Below, piece by piece: positions 21,312 to 29,819 of a stretch of 64,000 nucleotides of DNA; position 1 is the stretch's first letter, and every line of letters starts with the position of its first letter. The notes beneath the pieces were generated by a model. The model ran no database searches. It saw nothing but the letters and a program-made list of their open reading frames with translations, and was not told the DNA's origin. A program made the translations under genes and the position numbers. The DNA is from Micromonospora nigra (lineage in GTDB: Bacteria > Actinomycetota > Actinomycetes > Mycobacteriales > Micromonosporaceae): positions 124,001 to 188,000 of the forward strand of contig NZ_FMHT01000003.1 of assembly GCF_900091585.1 (NCBI RefSeq), given 5' to 3'.

Positions 21312-22061
21312 CTACACCGGGTACGTGTTGTACCGGTCGAGCGTCGACTTGGACGTCGAGGTATCCCGGAAAACCAGTTCCCACGGGCCGGTGTTGACAT
21401 CCATGTCCTTGCCGAACCCGACCCACTTTCCGGCCATCCGTCGACCCGTGGGCTCGGCCATGAGTTGGATCGCGCCGTGATACCGGGCACCTCGGTAGTA
21501 GCCGGCCGAGTCGGTCTGCTCCACCCACGTGCCAGTGACAACGGCACCATCGACGGTGAGATCCAAAGACAGGGACGAGGTCGCCGAGCCGGGCAGGCTA
21601 CGCGCCGTGAGCCGGTCGCCGTGCTGAAGCACCACCATGAAGTGCTGTCCGGCGAAGGACTCCCCCCGACCGCTGGAGTAGTACTGGTAGCGGCTGAGCC
21701 ACACGCCCTCGTACGACCGGTGAACCGTCGCCGGCCTGGACGTTGGCGTCGGCGTCACCAGACTGGACATGGGAGAGGTCAGGTCGTGACCCCCGTGCTG
21801 GTCATCGGCGACATGGTCGTCAGGCACCGTGGCGAAGCCAAGTAACGAGATGGGTAGGCCGGTGACGACCTCCAGCGCGCGGGCGTAGACGGGTCGCGGC
21901 GCGGCGATCGCTCCGGACTCCCACCGCTGGACGAGTCTCTTGTTGGCGTCGTTGGGCTCGCCGACGCGATGGCCGGCAGCCTGGAGCGCGCGAGCGAAGT
22001 CGTCCTGGCTCATGCGCATCCCGGCACGGACGGCGCGCAGTGCGGTGTTCGGGACCGTCAT
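21312..22061 (-). CDS. XRE-family protein with C-terminal beta-rich domain
   Basis: A 249-residue protein. Residues about 5-70 are a helix-turn-helix of the XRE type (GMRMSQDDFARALQAAG, NKRLVQRWESG). After a flexible Ser/Thr/Pro stretch, residues about 105-245 form a Trp/Tyr-rich domain (YEGVWLSRYQYYSSGRGESF, GKWVGFGKDMDVNTGPWELV) that looks like a beta-barrel ligand or sensor domain. ATG 22061 is preferred over GTG 22070. It reads away from the second XRE unit at 22213-23557, so a shared divergent control region is likely. Effector unknown. Confidence 0.75.
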   Translation of the reverse strand: MTVPNTALRAVRAGMRMSQDDFARALQAAGHRVGEPNDANKRLVQRWESGAIAAPRPVYARALEVVTGLPISLLGFATVPDDHVADDQHGGHDLTSPMSSLVTPTPTSRPATVHRSYEGVWLSRYQYYSSGRGESFAGQHFMVVLQHGDRLTARSLPGSATSSLSLDLTVDGAVVTGTWVEQTDSAGYYRGARYHGAIQLMAEPTGRRMAGKWVGFGKDMDVNTGPWELVFRDTSTSKSTLDRYNTYPV

Positions 22062-22212
22062 GACCGCCACCGTAGCGGAATGTCGCCAGAATGTCGTCAG
22101 GCGTGTGGCGGTATTGCCCTACTTCATGTCGTCGCGGGCGGTGACACCTGGGCGTCATTGTGGTTGGCACGCGACGGCGGGCCCGCCGCCGCTTCTCATG
22201 ACGGAGGTAGGT

Positions 22213-22380
22213 ATGCAGTGTCATGGCGACGAATCGGCGGTGAGCCGAGGCGAGCAGGTGGAAGACGCGGAACGGGAGGCCGCCAAGCAGCGGATTCTGG
22301 CGCAGGCGGAGGCGGAGCGGATCCCGGTCGAGGAGACGACCCGGGCGGTGCCGGATCGGCGGTGGCGTGGTGAGCGGTGA
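22213..22380 (+). CDS. Small charged protein upstream of XRE regulator
   Basis: A 55-residue hydrophilic protein rich in Glu, Arg and Ala (EDAEREAAKQRILAQAEAER), probably helical. ATG 22213 has GGAGGT 4 bp upstream. Its end overlaps the XRE gene start by 14 bp, so the two are co-translated. Function unknown; an accessory or anti-regulator role is possible only by position. Confidence 0.6.
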   Translation: MQCHGDESAVSRGEQVEDAEREAAKQRILAQAEAERIPVEETTRAVPDRRWRGER

Positions 22381-23557
22381 TCCGGTGCCGATCGGGCGGC
22401 GGGTGGCGTATCTGCGGGTGCGACGGAGGTTGTCGCAGCAGGCGTTCGCGGATCGTCTCGGCAAGTCGAAGAGTTGGGTGGACAAGATCGAGCGTGGCGT
22501 TCGGCGGTTGGAGCGGGTGTCGACCATCCGGGACATCGCCGCCGTGCTGGGGGTCGATGCGGCGACGCTGCTCGGGCGTGAGGCTCAGCCCGCCGAGGTT
22601 GCCGAGCGGAGTCGGGGTGTGGCGCGGATCCGGGCGGCGTTGTCGGCGTACGAGATGACACGCGGCCGTCCGGTCGTGTCGCGGCCGGCGGTGGCGGTGG
22701 ATCGGTTGGTACGGGAGGTCGGGCATGCGTGGACGACCTACCAGCATGCCCGGTATCCGCAGCTGGTCGAGGCGCTGCCGAGGCTGCTCGGCGAGGTTCA
22801 ACACGCCTACGTCCGGGATCCGCAGGCCGGTCGGGTGGCGGTGGTGGAGGCGTACCGGGTGACGGCGGCGCTGCTGGTGAAGCTCGACGAGGCGAGCCTC
22901 GCGTGGCTGGCCGCCGACCGGGCCATGTCCGCCGCGACCGGTGACCGGGTGTTGGTGGCTGCCGCAGCGGTGCAGCTCGGGCAGGTGTTGCGCACGGCGG
23001 GCGCGAGGTCGGTGATGCTGGCCGCCGCCTACCGGATCGCCCCGCCCGACCTCGGTGCCGGTGACCCGCATGAGTTGTCGCTGTGCGGATCGCTGCTGGT
23101 GCAGGCCGCGTTGATGGCGGCGAGGGCCGGAGACGACCGGGCGACGAGCGAGCTGCTGGACGACGCGGCCGACATGGCCGCTCTGGTGGGCGACGGACAC
23201 GACCACCACCGCACCGGGTTCGGACCGACGGCCGTCGAGCTGGCCCGGACCGCCGCCGCCGTCGCCTCGGGGAATGGACGCGAGGCGGTCGCCTGGCACG
23301 AGAAGGCGACCAGCCGGGACGGGTGGCGGTGGCTGCCGGTCGAACACCGCGCCGCCCACCTCATCGACACCGCCCGCGCCCACCTCCAGACCGACGACCC
23401 CACCAACGCCGCCCGACTCCTGCTCCAGGCCGACAGCATCGCCCCGGCCGAAGTACGCCACCGGCCGACCGCCCGGAAGGTCGTCGCCCAGGCCGCCCGC
23501 GCTCCGGACGCACCCGGCACGATCACCCAACTCGCCCTCACCCTCGGCGTCATCTGA
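22367..23557 (+). CDS. XRE-family regulator with long helical C-terminal domain
   Basis: A 396-residue regulator. Residues about 8-70 form the helix-turn-helix (RVAYLRVRRRLSQQAFADRL, SKSWVDKIERGVRRLERV). The remaining 320 residues are Ala-rich helices resembling TPR-like repeats, as in actinobacterial XRE proteins thought to sense peptides or partners. Starts GTG 22367 or 22370 overlap the small gene. No ligand can be assigned. Confidence 0.8.
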   Translation: MVSGDPVPIGRRVAYLRVRRRLSQQAFADRLGKSKSWVDKIERGVRRLERVSTIRDIAAVLGVDAATLLGREAQPAEVAERSRGVARIRAALSAYEMTRGRPVVSRPAVAVDRLVREVGHAWTTYQHARYPQLVEALPRLLGEVQHAYVRDPQAGRVAVVEAYRVTAALLVKLDEASLAWLAADRAMSAATGDRVLVAAAAVQLGQVLRTAGARSVMLAAAYRIAPPDLGAGDPHELSLCGSLLVQAALMAARAGDDRATSELLDDAADMAALVGDGHDHHRTGFGPTAVELARTAAAVASGNGREAVAWHEKATSRDGWRWLPVEHRAAHLIDTARAHLQTDDPTNAARLLLQADSIAPAEVRHRPTARKVVAQAARAPDAPGTITQLALTLGVI

Positions 23558-23606
23558 CGCTCCCACCCGACGACGTGCCGCGACGAAGGTCGGCGTCGTA
23601 GGACGG

Positions 23607-24368
23607 TCACGGCCAGGCTGCCTCCACCAGGGCCGGGAGCACCTGGGCGGCCGTGCCGCGCAGGTTGACGTCGGCTACCTCGTCCAGCGCCGTCTCGCCG
23701 GGGTCGACCTGGACGACCGTGGCGCCGAAGCGGGCAGCCACCTGGGGAATCTCGGCGGCGGGGTAGACCAGCCCCGAGGTGCCCACGGTCACCAGCAGGT
23801 CGCAGCTGGCGGCGGCCTCGACGGCGGCGGCCAGGGCCGACTGCGGCAACGCCTCCCCGAACCACACCACCCCCGGCCGGACGGGAGCCGCGCACCCGGC
23901 GCACCGGGGCGGGGGCAGCCGCCGACCGCCGACGGGCTCCGCTCCCCCGTCGGGCACCGACGCCGGGCGGTCGCAGGCCGAGCAGCGCGGCGCGAACAGG
24001 CTGCCGTGCAGGTGCACCGGGGCGGCCGAGCCGGCGCGCTCGTGCAGGTCGTCGACGTTCTGGGTGACCAGCACGGCGTGCGGGACGCGGGCCTCGATCT
24101 CGGCCACTGCCAGGTGCCCCGCATTCGGCGTGGTCCGGCGCACGAGGTCGCGTCGCCACTCGTACCAGCCCCACACGAGAGCCGGATCGGCGTGGAACGC
24201 CTCCGGCGTGGCGAGCTGCTGCGCGTCGTACCGCTGCCAGAGCCCGGTGAGGGCGTCGCGGAACGTCGGAACGCCGCTCTCGGCCGACATGCCCGCGCCC
24301 GTGAAGACGACGATCCGCTCGGCCCGGCCGAGCATCGACGCGGCCTTCCGCAGCTCCGATTCCCCCAC
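23607..24368 (-). CDS. NAD-dependent protein deacylase (Sir2/CobB family)
   Basis: A 253-residue sirtuin removing acyl groups from lysines with NAD+. Motifs in order: GAGMSAESGVPTFR, TQNVDDLH, the catalytic His in HLHGS, and two zinc CxxC pairs (CSAC, CAGC). The segment WYEWRRD has the Y-x-x-R pattern of class III sirtuins (CobB, SIRT5), which accept succinyl or malonyl groups, so desuccinylation is plausible. GTG 24368 is preceded by GGAGGGGG; ATG 24335 would cut into the first strand. Divergent from the RtcB-like gene. Confidence 0.9.
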   Translation of the reverse strand: MGESELRKAASMLGRAERIVVFTGAGMSAESGVPTFRDALTGLWQRYDAQQLATPEAFHADPALVWGWYEWRRDLVRRTTPNAGHLAVAEIEARVPHAVLVTQNVDDLHERAGSAAPVHLHGSLFAPRCSACDRPASVPDGGAEPVGGRRLPPPRCAGCAAPVRPGVVWFGEALPQSALAAAVEAAASCDLLVTVGTSGLVYPAAEIPQVAARFGATVVQVDPGETALDEVADVNLRGTAAQVLPALVEAAWP

Positions 24369-24581
24369 CCGTCCACCCCCTCCGGCGCGGGTCCACCCCG
24401 CGACGCGACTGTCCCACAGCCGGTCCGGCTCGCGGAAAGTCGGTTGCCCGGCGGGGCGGGCTACGGGATCGTCGCCGCCATGACGTACTGACGGACAGCA
24501 CCCGATGCTCCCTCTGGCCACGCGGCTGTGATTCGCGGTGGCCTCCGTCCACGTTGTCTGATCAGCCAGAAGAAGGCTCGT

Positions 24582-25760
24582 TTGTCTGCGCGATCCTCCC
24601 GGCGGGAACCGCTGCCGCGGTCCGCCCCCGCCACCGTCTCCGTGTTCGCCTCCCCCGGCAGTTGGATCGAATCCGACGCTCTCGAACAGTGCCGGCAGGT
24701 GGCCGACCTCGACGGCATGCAGCACGTCGCGGCGATGCCGGACCTGCATCCCGGTAAGGGCGCCCCGATCGGCGCCGCCATGGCCTCGACCGTGCTGTAC
24801 CCGTTCCTGGTGGGCTCCGACATCGGCTGCGGCATCGCCGTGTTCCCCATCGCACTCAGGCGTGTCGTGCCCGAGCGGCTCGCCGCCCGGTTCCCCGATC
24901 TGGACCGCCCACTGGATCCCGTCCGGGACGCCGACGACCCGGCCTGGGACGTCGTGGCCGGGGACATCCCCGGCGGTCACGTCGAGGGCCTCGGCACGGT
25001 CGGCCGGGGCAACCACTTCGTCGAACTGGCCCGGATCGGCGCCGTCCTCGACGCCGGACACGCGGGCCGTCTCGGGCTCGACGCCGGTGACCTCGTCCTC
25101 GTCGTGCACAGCGGCTCCCGGGGTCTGGGCGAGCGGATCCTGCGCGAGCACACCGAGGTGCACGGCGCGGGCCCCGCCGCAGATGCCGCCGCCTACCTGG
25201 CGGCGCACGACGACGCCGTCCGCTGGGGTTCGCTCAACCGGCGGCTGCTGGCCGCCCGGGTCGCCCACGCCCTGGGGGCCGCTGCGACCGAACCGATCGT
25301 CGACCAGTGTCACAACCTGGTCGAGATCCGCGACGGGATGTTCCTGCACCGCAAGGGAGCCGCGCCGGGCGACGGCCGCGACGTGCTGGTCGCCGGCACC
25401 CGGGGCACGCCGTCCTATCTGGTGGCCGGTCACGCCGGGCCGGAGGCCAACCACTCGGTGGCGCACGGCGCGGGCCGCAAGATGTCCCGCTCCGACGCGC
25501 TGCGCCGGGGGCGGGCCAAACACACCGTCGAGGAGCTGCGTCGTACGCCGCTGGGGTCGCTGGTGGTGTGCGGCGACCGTCAGCTGCTGTTCGAGGAGGC
25601 CCCGACGGCGTACAAGCGCATCGAGCAGGTGGTCGGCGACCTCGTCGCCCACGACCTGGCCACGCCCGTGGCCACCACGGTTCCTCTCGTGACCTACAAG
25701 ACGGCCGACAAGGGGCCCGCCGCGCGCCGCGACGACCGCCGCCGTCGGGGGCGGCGGTGA
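24582..25760 (+). CDS. RtcB-like RNA ligase family protein
   Basis: About 392 residues of the RtcB family, which joins 2',3'-cyclic-phosphate or 3'-phosphate RNA ends to 5'-OH ends using GTP and manganese. Metal and guanylate residues are visible: Cys in GSDIGCG, His in GRGNHF, His in HSGSRG, His in QCHNLVE, and the GMP-accepting His in VAHGAGRKMSR. It is shorter than canonical RtcB (about 405-480), matching the RtcB-like branch found without an archease. TTG 24582 with AGAAGG upstream is the best start but uncertain. No RtcA or RNA substrate is encoded nearby. Confidence 0.8.
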   Translation: MSARSSRREPLPRSAPATVSVFASPGSWIESDALEQCRQVADLDGMQHVAAMPDLHPGKGAPIGAAMASTVLYPFLVGSDIGCGIAVFPIALRRVVPERLAARFPDLDRPLDPVRDADDPAWDVVAGDIPGGHVEGLGTVGRGNHFVELARIGAVLDAGHAGRLGLDAGDLVLVVHSGSRGLGERILREHTEVHGAGPAADAAAYLAAHDDAVRWGSLNRRLLAARVAHALGAAATEPIVDQCHNLVEIRDGMFLHRKGAAPGDGRDVLVAGTRGTPSYLVAGHAGPEANHSVAHGAGRKMSRSDALRRGRAKHTVEELRRTPLGSLVVCGDRQLLFEEAPTAYKRIEQVVGDLVAHDLATPVATTVPLVTYKTADKGPAARRDDRRRRGRR

Positions 25761-25810
25761 ACGTACGCCGCACCGGGAGCGCTCGGGGGTCGCCCGGTGA
25801 GGCGCGACCG

Positions 25811-25846
25811 CTGCCGGGGGACGGCGGTTCAGCCGTCCCCCGGCAG
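25811..25846. terminator. Strong bidirectional terminator
   Basis: CTGCCGGGGGACGGC (25811-25825) and GCCGTCCCCCGGCAG (25832-25846) form a perfect 15-bp stem with a GGTTCA loop. It separates the convergent RtcB-like and xylanase genes. Confidence 0.8.
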
Positions 25847-25860
25847 GCGTGGTCGCCCGG

Positions 25861-27876
25861 TCAGGCCACCGTGCAGGGGTTGCCGCCGAGGCTGAACGCG
25901 GTCGGTGCCGGGTTGCTGCCGGCCCAGCTGGCGAGGAAGCCGACCGTGGCCGACGCGCCGGGGGCCAGGGTGGCGTTCCAGGAAGGCCCGGTGACCGTCA
26001 CCGTGGCGCCGCTCTGCGTGTGCGTGCCGTTCCATGCCTGGGTGACCTGCTGGCCGCCGGTGAAGGCCCACCGCAGCGTCCAGTCAGGCACCGCCGCGGT
26101 GCCGGTGTTGGTGACCCGCACCTCGCCCTGGAACCCGCCGGGCCACTGCCCGGTCACCGAGTAGCTCACCCGGCACGCGCCGGCGGGGCCCGTCGGCGTG
26201 GGCGTCGCGGTCGGCGTCGGGGTCGCGGTGGGCGTCGGCGTGGGCGTCACGGTCGGCGTGGGCGTCACGGTCGGCGTGGGCGTCGCGTCGATCCGGCTCG
26301 GATCCACCACCCCCCAGTACGCGGGCTTGGCCTGCAACTGCCGGTCGAACAGCAGCGGAGCGTCGAGCCGGGTGACCGGGAACGTGTCCAGCCAGGTGTC
26401 GTCGTCGGCCAGCCCCCACAGCGTGACCGAGGTGATCTCGTCGGAGTACTGCCGGTAGAGGTCGAACAGGTCCCGGTACCGGTACGCCTGCCGCAGCAGC
26501 CGGTCCCTCGGCGGGGCGGGGAACGACTCGCTGTTGCTGGTGTAGATCGAGATGTCCATCTCGGTGATCTGCTGCTCCACGCCCAGCGGGATGAACCTGG
26601 TCAACATCGCCTCGGTCTCGGCCACCGACGGCCAGTCCACGTTGACGTGCATCTGGTGGCCCACCCCGTCGATCGGCACGCCCTCCGCGCGGAGCTGGCT
26701 GACCAGGTTGAACAGGTGGTCCCGCTTGGCGGGCACGTTGGTGTTGTAGTCGTTGATGTACAGCTTGGCCGCCGGGTCGACCTCGCGGGCCACCCGGAAG
26801 GCGGTGCGGATGAAGTCCAGGCCGGTCAGCTCGTACCAGCGGCTGCGCCGGATGCCGTCGGACTGCCCCTCGTCGATGACCTCGTTCACCACGTCCCAGG
26901 CGCTGATCTTCCCCTGGTAGCGCCCGGCGACCGCACGGATGTGCGCCTCCAGCCGGGACAGCACGACCTGCTTGCTCGTCTCGTTGACCGGCATCGGGTT
27001 GCCGGTGTCGTCGGCGAAGACCCAGTCGGGCGTCTGGCTGTGCCAGGCGAGGGTGTGCCCGCGTACCTGCATGCCGTTGGCCTCGGCGAAGGCCACGACG
27101 GCGTCCGCGTCGGCGAAGCGGAAGTCGCCCTCGGCCGGCTGCGTCGCGTCCCACTTCATCGCGTTGCCGGCGGTGACCGAGTTGAAGTGCCGGGTGAGCA
27201 GCTGTGCGTGGTTGCCGACCAACTGGGCACGCGACACCGCCGCGCCGACGGGGAACTCGTCGGCGAGCACGTCCCTGACCGCCGGGATGTCGGTCTGGAT
27301 GGGCAGCGCCGGCACGTACGACAGGGTGAAGTCGTCGATGTGCAGCGACGCGGTGCCGGTGGCGGTCTCCACGTACGCGGAGAGGAATTCGACGTCCTGG
27401 GCGAGGGTGTACTGACCCTGCAGGTTGACCCAGGCGCCGGAGGTGACCGCGGTGTTGCCGACGACCTGGTCGTAGGAGGGCGTTCCGTCGGTGCGACGCT
27501 CGACGCTGAGCCGCGCCTGGGTGTCCGCCTCACCGGCGGCGAGTCGGACCCACACCGACAGGGTGTAGCGGGTGCCCTGCTCGACGGTGTCCCGCAGGTC
27601 GCGCACCGGCCCCTCCCAGCTGCGGGTACGACCGGTGACGGCCAGGCTGTGGCTGCCGGTGCGGGCGACGGCGTCGCTGGCCGTGACGGTCTCGTCCGCG
27701 CGGGCGGTCCAGCCCTGGGCGGTGCCGTCGTCGAAGCTGTGGGTGACCACGACGACCGGTTCGGCCGCCTGGGCGGGCGGCGCGGCGGCGAGGGGCGCCA
27801 CGACGGCGAGCGTCGCCGTGACGGCGAGCGCAGCCAGGGCGTACGGCCAGGCGCGACGCGTCCGTGGTGCGGGCAT
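25861..27876 (-). CDS. Secreted GH10 endo-1,4-beta-xylanase with two carbohydrate-binding modules
   Basis: A 671-residue modular xylanase. A signal peptide (ending near AQA, about 38) leads to a CBM4/9-like module (about 40-188), the GH10 catalytic domain (about 190-525), a TPT-rich linker (about 528-567) and a C-terminal CBM2 with flanking cysteines (ACRVSYS, GGNPCTV). The acid/base is Glu332 in WDVVNEV and the nucleophile Glu439 in ITEMDIS. It would cut xylan outside the cell while bound to cellulose or xylan. It is monocistronic behind a strong terminator; no palindromic operator was recognised in the 240 bp upstream. It complements the CE7 and CE15 esterases elsewhere in the window. Confidence 0.95.
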   Translation of the reverse strand: MPAPRTRRAWPYALAALAVTATLAVVAPLAAAPPAQAAEPVVVVTHSFDDGTAQGWTARADETVTASDAVARTGSHSLAVTGRTRSWEGPVRDLRDTVEQGTRYTLSVWVRLAAGEADTQARLSVERRTDGTPSYDQVVGNTAVTSGAWVNLQGQYTLAQDVEFLSAYVETATGTASLHIDDFTLSYVPALPIQTDIPAVRDVLADEFPVGAAVSRAQLVGNHAQLLTRHFNSVTAGNAMKWDATQPAEGDFRFADADAVVAFAEANGMQVRGHTLAWHSQTPDWVFADDTGNPMPVNETSKQVVLSRLEAHIRAVAGRYQGKISAWDVVNEVIDEGQSDGIRRSRWYELTGLDFIRTAFRVAREVDPAAKLYINDYNTNVPAKRDHLFNLVSQLRAEGVPIDGVGHQMHVNVDWPSVAETEAMLTRFIPLGVEQQITEMDISIYTSNSESFPAPPRDRLLRQAYRYRDLFDLYRQYSDEITSVTLWGLADDDTWLDTFPVTRLDAPLLFDRQLQAKPAYWGVVDPSRIDATPTPTVTPTPTVTPTPTPTATPTPTATPTPTGPAGACRVSYSVTGQWPGGFQGEVRVTNTGTAAVPDWTLRWAFTGGQQVTQAWNGTHTQSGATVTVTGPSWNATLAPGASATVGFLASWAGSNPAPTAFSLGGNPCTVA

Positions 27877-28120
27877 GGCGAGGGTGTCCTTTCCGGGGTT
27901 GCCCGCCGGCCCGGACGAGTGGTGCGGTGAGAGGTGGGCCGGCGACGCTGAACGGGATGCCCCTCACGGGGCGGGGCCGCCGTGGCTGCCCCACCACGGC
28001 GCGGCCGCCCGGACCGGCCGGCATGAGCCCGCATGCCGTGCCGACCCGGCGCTCGCGCCGGCTCCCTGCGCGCGTACCCGGTGCTCGGCAGATGCCGAGC
28101 CACGTCGATGTCCGCCGATC

Positions 28121-28681
28121 CTATGGCTGAGCGGTCTGCCCGTCAACGCTGCCGCGGGTGGGCAGGCCGGCCAGCCAGCGGTCCAGGGCCACCGGGGAGT
28201 CGAACAGCAGCACCGGCGGGCCGGACTGGTCGGCCTGCCAGGCCCGCATCCGCCGCCGGGCCCGGCCGAAGGCGGTGACGTGCCACACCAGGATCGAGTC
28301 CCGGGCCAGGACGCTGCGCCACGACTCACGGTTGCCGTTGCAGACCCGCTCCCCCGTCGAGAGCCGGCGCGCGGTGCGGCGCAGCAGCCGCCAGAAGGAC
28401 AGCCACCTCGGGTAGTCGAGGCCGACGACCAGGTCGGCCCGGGCCAACGGCACGTCCCGCCACCCGTGGTACGCGCCGTCGAGGATCCAGCGGTCCCGCC
28501 GGCAGATCTCCTCGATCCGGCTGCGCTGCAGCGCTACCGGCACCTCGACCCAGCCGGGCTGCCAGAGCAGGTCGTCGACCGGGTACCAGGGCAGTTCGAG
28601 CCGTTCGGCGAGGCGTTCGGCCAGGGTGGACTTGCCGGCACCGTAAACTCCGTAGACCAGGATGCGGGACGGCACGCTCAC
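28121..28681 (-). CDS. P-loop adenylate-kinase-like protein
   Basis: A 186-residue NTP-binding protein. Walker A is YGVYGAGKSTLAERLAE at the N-terminus, with a hydrophobic strand WILDGAYHG as a likely Walker-B-like region. The overall layout matches proteins annotated as topology-modulation (FlaR-like) or small-molecule kinases. A phosphate acceptor cannot be named. It is divergent from phoU. Confidence 0.7.
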   Translation of the reverse strand: MSVPSRILVYGVYGAGKSTLAERLAERLELPWYPVDDLLWQPGWVEVPVALQRSRIEEICRRDRWILDGAYHGWRDVPLARADLVVGLDYPRWLSFWRLLRRTARRLSTGERVCNGNRESWRSVLARDSILVWHVTAFGRARRRMRAWQADQSGPPVLLFDSPVALDRWLAGLPTRGSVDGQTAQP

Positions 28682-28860
28682 CGCGGCAGCGTACGCGCCG
28701 AGGTTCCGGTGCGCTCCGCGGCCCGCGCCGGCCGCACCGAGGTCCGCTGCCGCACCAGGGCGAGCGGGTAGGTTGCATCCGACGGACGGGGCGTCCTCGG
28801 TTCGTGCGCGCCTCGACGGTCCCGGTGCCTCGGGGCGACGAGCTGACCTGGGAGGGCGCG

Positions 28861-29505
28861 ATGAACCGTGGTGGCCACGACGAACAGCTCGACCGGCTCA
28901 CGGGGATCCTGGCGACGATGAGCCGGGAGGCGGCCGTCGCCGTACGCGACGCCAGCACGGCGCTGCTCGACGTCGACCGGGGTGCCGCCGAGGCGGTGGT
29001 CAGTCGGGATGCGAGCCTCGACGCCCACCGTCGCGACGTCGAGGCCCTCATCCCCGAGGTGCTGGTGCGGCAGCAGCCCGTCGCGTCCGACCTGCGGCTC
29101 GTGCTCTGCGCGATCCGGGTGGCGGGCGACCTGGAGCGGATGGGCGACCTCGCGGTGCACATCGCGAAGATCGTGCTGATGCGCCACCCGGTCGCGGTCG
29201 TCCCCGAGCGGGCCAGGGACGTGATGGGCGTACTCACCGGGGCGACGGCACGGATCGCGGACAAGACCGCCCTCGTGCTGGCCACCCGCGACCAGCTCGA
29301 CGCGATGCAGCTCGGCCTCGACGACGACGAGGTCGACGCGGCGCAGGCCCGTCTGCTGTCCATGCTCGTCGCCGGCTGGCCGTACGGGGTGGAGTCGGCG
29401 ATTGACCTGGCGCTGCTCGGGCGCTACTACGAGCGGTACGCCGACCACGCGGTGAACGTCGCACGGCAGGTCGTCTACCTCGTCACCGGCACGATCCGCC
29501 TCTGA
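28861..29505 (+). CDS. phoU: Phosphate-transport regulator PhoU
   Basis: A 214-residue, all-helical protein with the two PhoU repeats. Metal-binding signatures are visible in each: RVAGDLERMGDLAVHIAK and RYYERYADHAVNVARQ. PhoU links the Pst transporter to the PhoR sensor, damping the Pho response when phosphate is ample. ATG 28861 follows GGGAGGG. It lies upstream of pstSCAB on the same strand but is separated by 314 bp with its own PHO-box promoter downstream, so it is probably not in the pst transcript. Confidence 0.95.
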   Translation: MNRGGHDEQLDRLTGILATMSREAAVAVRDASTALLDVDRGAAEAVVSRDASLDAHRRDVEALIPEVLVRQQPVASDLRLVLCAIRVAGDLERMGDLAVHIAKIVLMRHPVAVVPERARDVMGVLTGATARIADKTALVLATRDQLDAMQLGLDDDEVDAAQARLLSMLVAGWPYGVESAIDLALLGRYYERYADHAVNVARQVVYLVTGTIRL

Positions 29506-29530
29506 GCCGTCGGCACGACCCGCACCGGGT

Positions 29531-29628
29531 GACCGGCACGGCCCGTCCTCGTGTCACCGGCACGACGCGTTCCTGACCGGCCGGACGTGCTTCCGACCGG
29601 TCGGACGTGCCTCTGACCGGCCGCATCG
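29531..29628. repeat. Imperfect 20-bp tandem repeat downstream of phoU
   Basis: Four to five degenerate copies of GACCGG(C/T)CGGACGTGCTTCC follow each other; the clearest start at 29575, 29595 and 29615 with exactly 20-bp spacing. They lie in the phoU-pstS gap. A separate inverted repeat, GTGTCG-CCCA-CGACAC (29650-29665), follows. No coding potential was seen. Confidence 0.55.
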
Positions 29629-29711
29629 GGGTGCGCGTAAGGGACATCTGTGTCGCCCACGACACGAAGGTCACATGGCCTCCGGTGCCCGGCCACCCTT
29701 CGAGCCGGTGA

Positions 29712-29733
29712 GTTCATCTTTCGTTCACCTGGG
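29712..29733 (+). promoter_or_regulatory. PHO box (PhoP binding site) of the pst operon
   Basis: Two adjacent 11-nt direct repeats, GTTCATCTTTC and GTTCACCTGGG, match the PhoP direct-repeat unit of actinomycetes (G-T/G-TCA-rich). They lie about 86 bp upstream of the pstS start. Phosphate starvation control by PhoR-PhoP is therefore expected. Confidence 0.8.
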
Positions 29734-29819
29734 GCCGGGGGCCCGGCTACCTGGGCTGCCTAGCGTGACTCACGTACGGCCCGAACGGGCTGATGCACCC
29801 CAATAGAGAGGCTTACCTG

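Noticed and set aside
26196..26290. 18-bp repeats in the xylanase
   Set aside because: They encode the TPTPT linker between the catalytic domain and CBM2 and need no further explanation.
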